From Bacillota bacterium (GTDB lineage Bacteria; Bacillota; Clostridia; Oscillospirales; Ruminococcaceae), in assembly GCA_023460035.1 (NCBI GenBank), contig JAEWRN010000030.1:9603-73602 (forward strand): 64,000 nt of DNA, given 5' to 3'. The notes below the pieces were generated by a model that made no database searches, was not told the origin of the DNA, and worked only from the letters and a program-made list of their open reading frames with translations. The translations under genes were made by a program, and so were the position numbers. Each line of letters starts with the position of its first letter. Within the stretch, counting starts at the first letter, position 1. Positions 63,968 through 64,000 of the stretch are shown piece by piece.

Positions 63968-64000
63968 CTTTTGCCAAAGCACAATAAAAAAGCAAAAAAC

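Noticed and set aside
1..64000. CRISPR array, rRNA genes, prophage or toxin-antitoxin locus
   Set aside because: No regularly spaced direct repeats, rRNA signatures, phage structural genes or paired small toxin/antitoxin ORFs were found.

Overview
The window is a chromosomal segment of a low-redox Gram-positive gut-type bacterium, most likely a high-GC member of the Oscillospirales (Gemmiger/Subdoligranulum/Faecalibacterium-like). This is inferred from the Firmicutes gene orders ylxM-ffh-rpsP-khpA-rimM-trmD and rsmD-coaD, an HPr with both His15 and Ser46, ackA and pta for acetate formation, a GTP-type PEP carboxykinase, a split class-I fumarase, an archaeal-type prolyl-tRNA synthetase, a guanine riboswitch and YfhO/Tex/YlxM homologues. 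From about 4 kb on the DNA is GC-rich and densely coding, with clear sigma-A promoters (TTGACN-N16-18-TATAAT) and many U-tailed hairpin terminators.

Layout. 1-3880: lower-GC accessory region holding the end of a GH38 alpha-mannosidase, a secreted GH76 mannanase with beta/gamma-crystallin repeats, a decayed IS3-family element with recognisable ends, and about 0.9 kb of non-coding DNA; it abuts the 3' end of a tRNA-Tyr gene (tRNA-Tyr and tRNA-Thr, minus strand). 4.2-11.8 kb: a beta-CASP nuclease, then a compact set degV / membrane methyltransferase-like / GH3 acyl-adenylase / 7TM-GAF-GGDEF-HD-GYP receptor. 11.9-14.4 kb: hflX between two paralogous GNAT acetyltransferases. 14.5-21.4 kb: complete phosphate regulon module pstSCAB-phoU-phoP-phoR with three 11-bp-spaced PhoP-type boxes. 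21.4-27.7 kb: zinc-ribbon membrane protein, NagD-like HAD phosphatase, GT2 glycosyltransferase, TmcAL, acetate kinase, and a divergent fold-type-II PLP enzyme. 27.8-35.6 kb: SRP/ribosome-maturation operon, HPr, then uvrC-rsmD-coaD and a coiled-coil protein. 35.6-38.2 kb: PadR regulator with a HAAS-type membrane protein, an Lrp regulator with its operator, a possible small RNA and a transposase fragment. 38.2-44.3 kb: VOC protein, fumarase, SGNH esterase, riboswitch-controlled purine permease, CDP-alcohol phosphatidyltransferase, phosphotransacetylase. 44.4-55 kb: tex-yfhO, HD nucleotidase, dusB, polA-rimI-tsaD. 55-64 kb: PEP carboxykinase, acpP, proS, alr-manA, an exonuclease-BRCT fusion, and rplM-rpsI with a structured leader.

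How it fits together: most of the window is housekeeping (translation, tRNA modification, DNA repair, acetate/C4 metabolism, phosphate uptake). The accessory interest is in the mannan-degrading island at the left edge, the four-gene GH3/HD-GYP cluster that pairs acyl-activating and lipid-binding proteins with a cyclic-dinucleotide phosphodiesterase, the small-RNA candidate near 37.6 kb, and several regulatory DNA/RNA elements that can be read directly. I see no CRISPR array, rRNA operon, intact prophage or intact insertion sequence. A few start codons are non-ATG (TTG/GTG) and were chosen from ribosome-binding sites. All functions are assigned from sequence motifs recalled from known families, without database searches.
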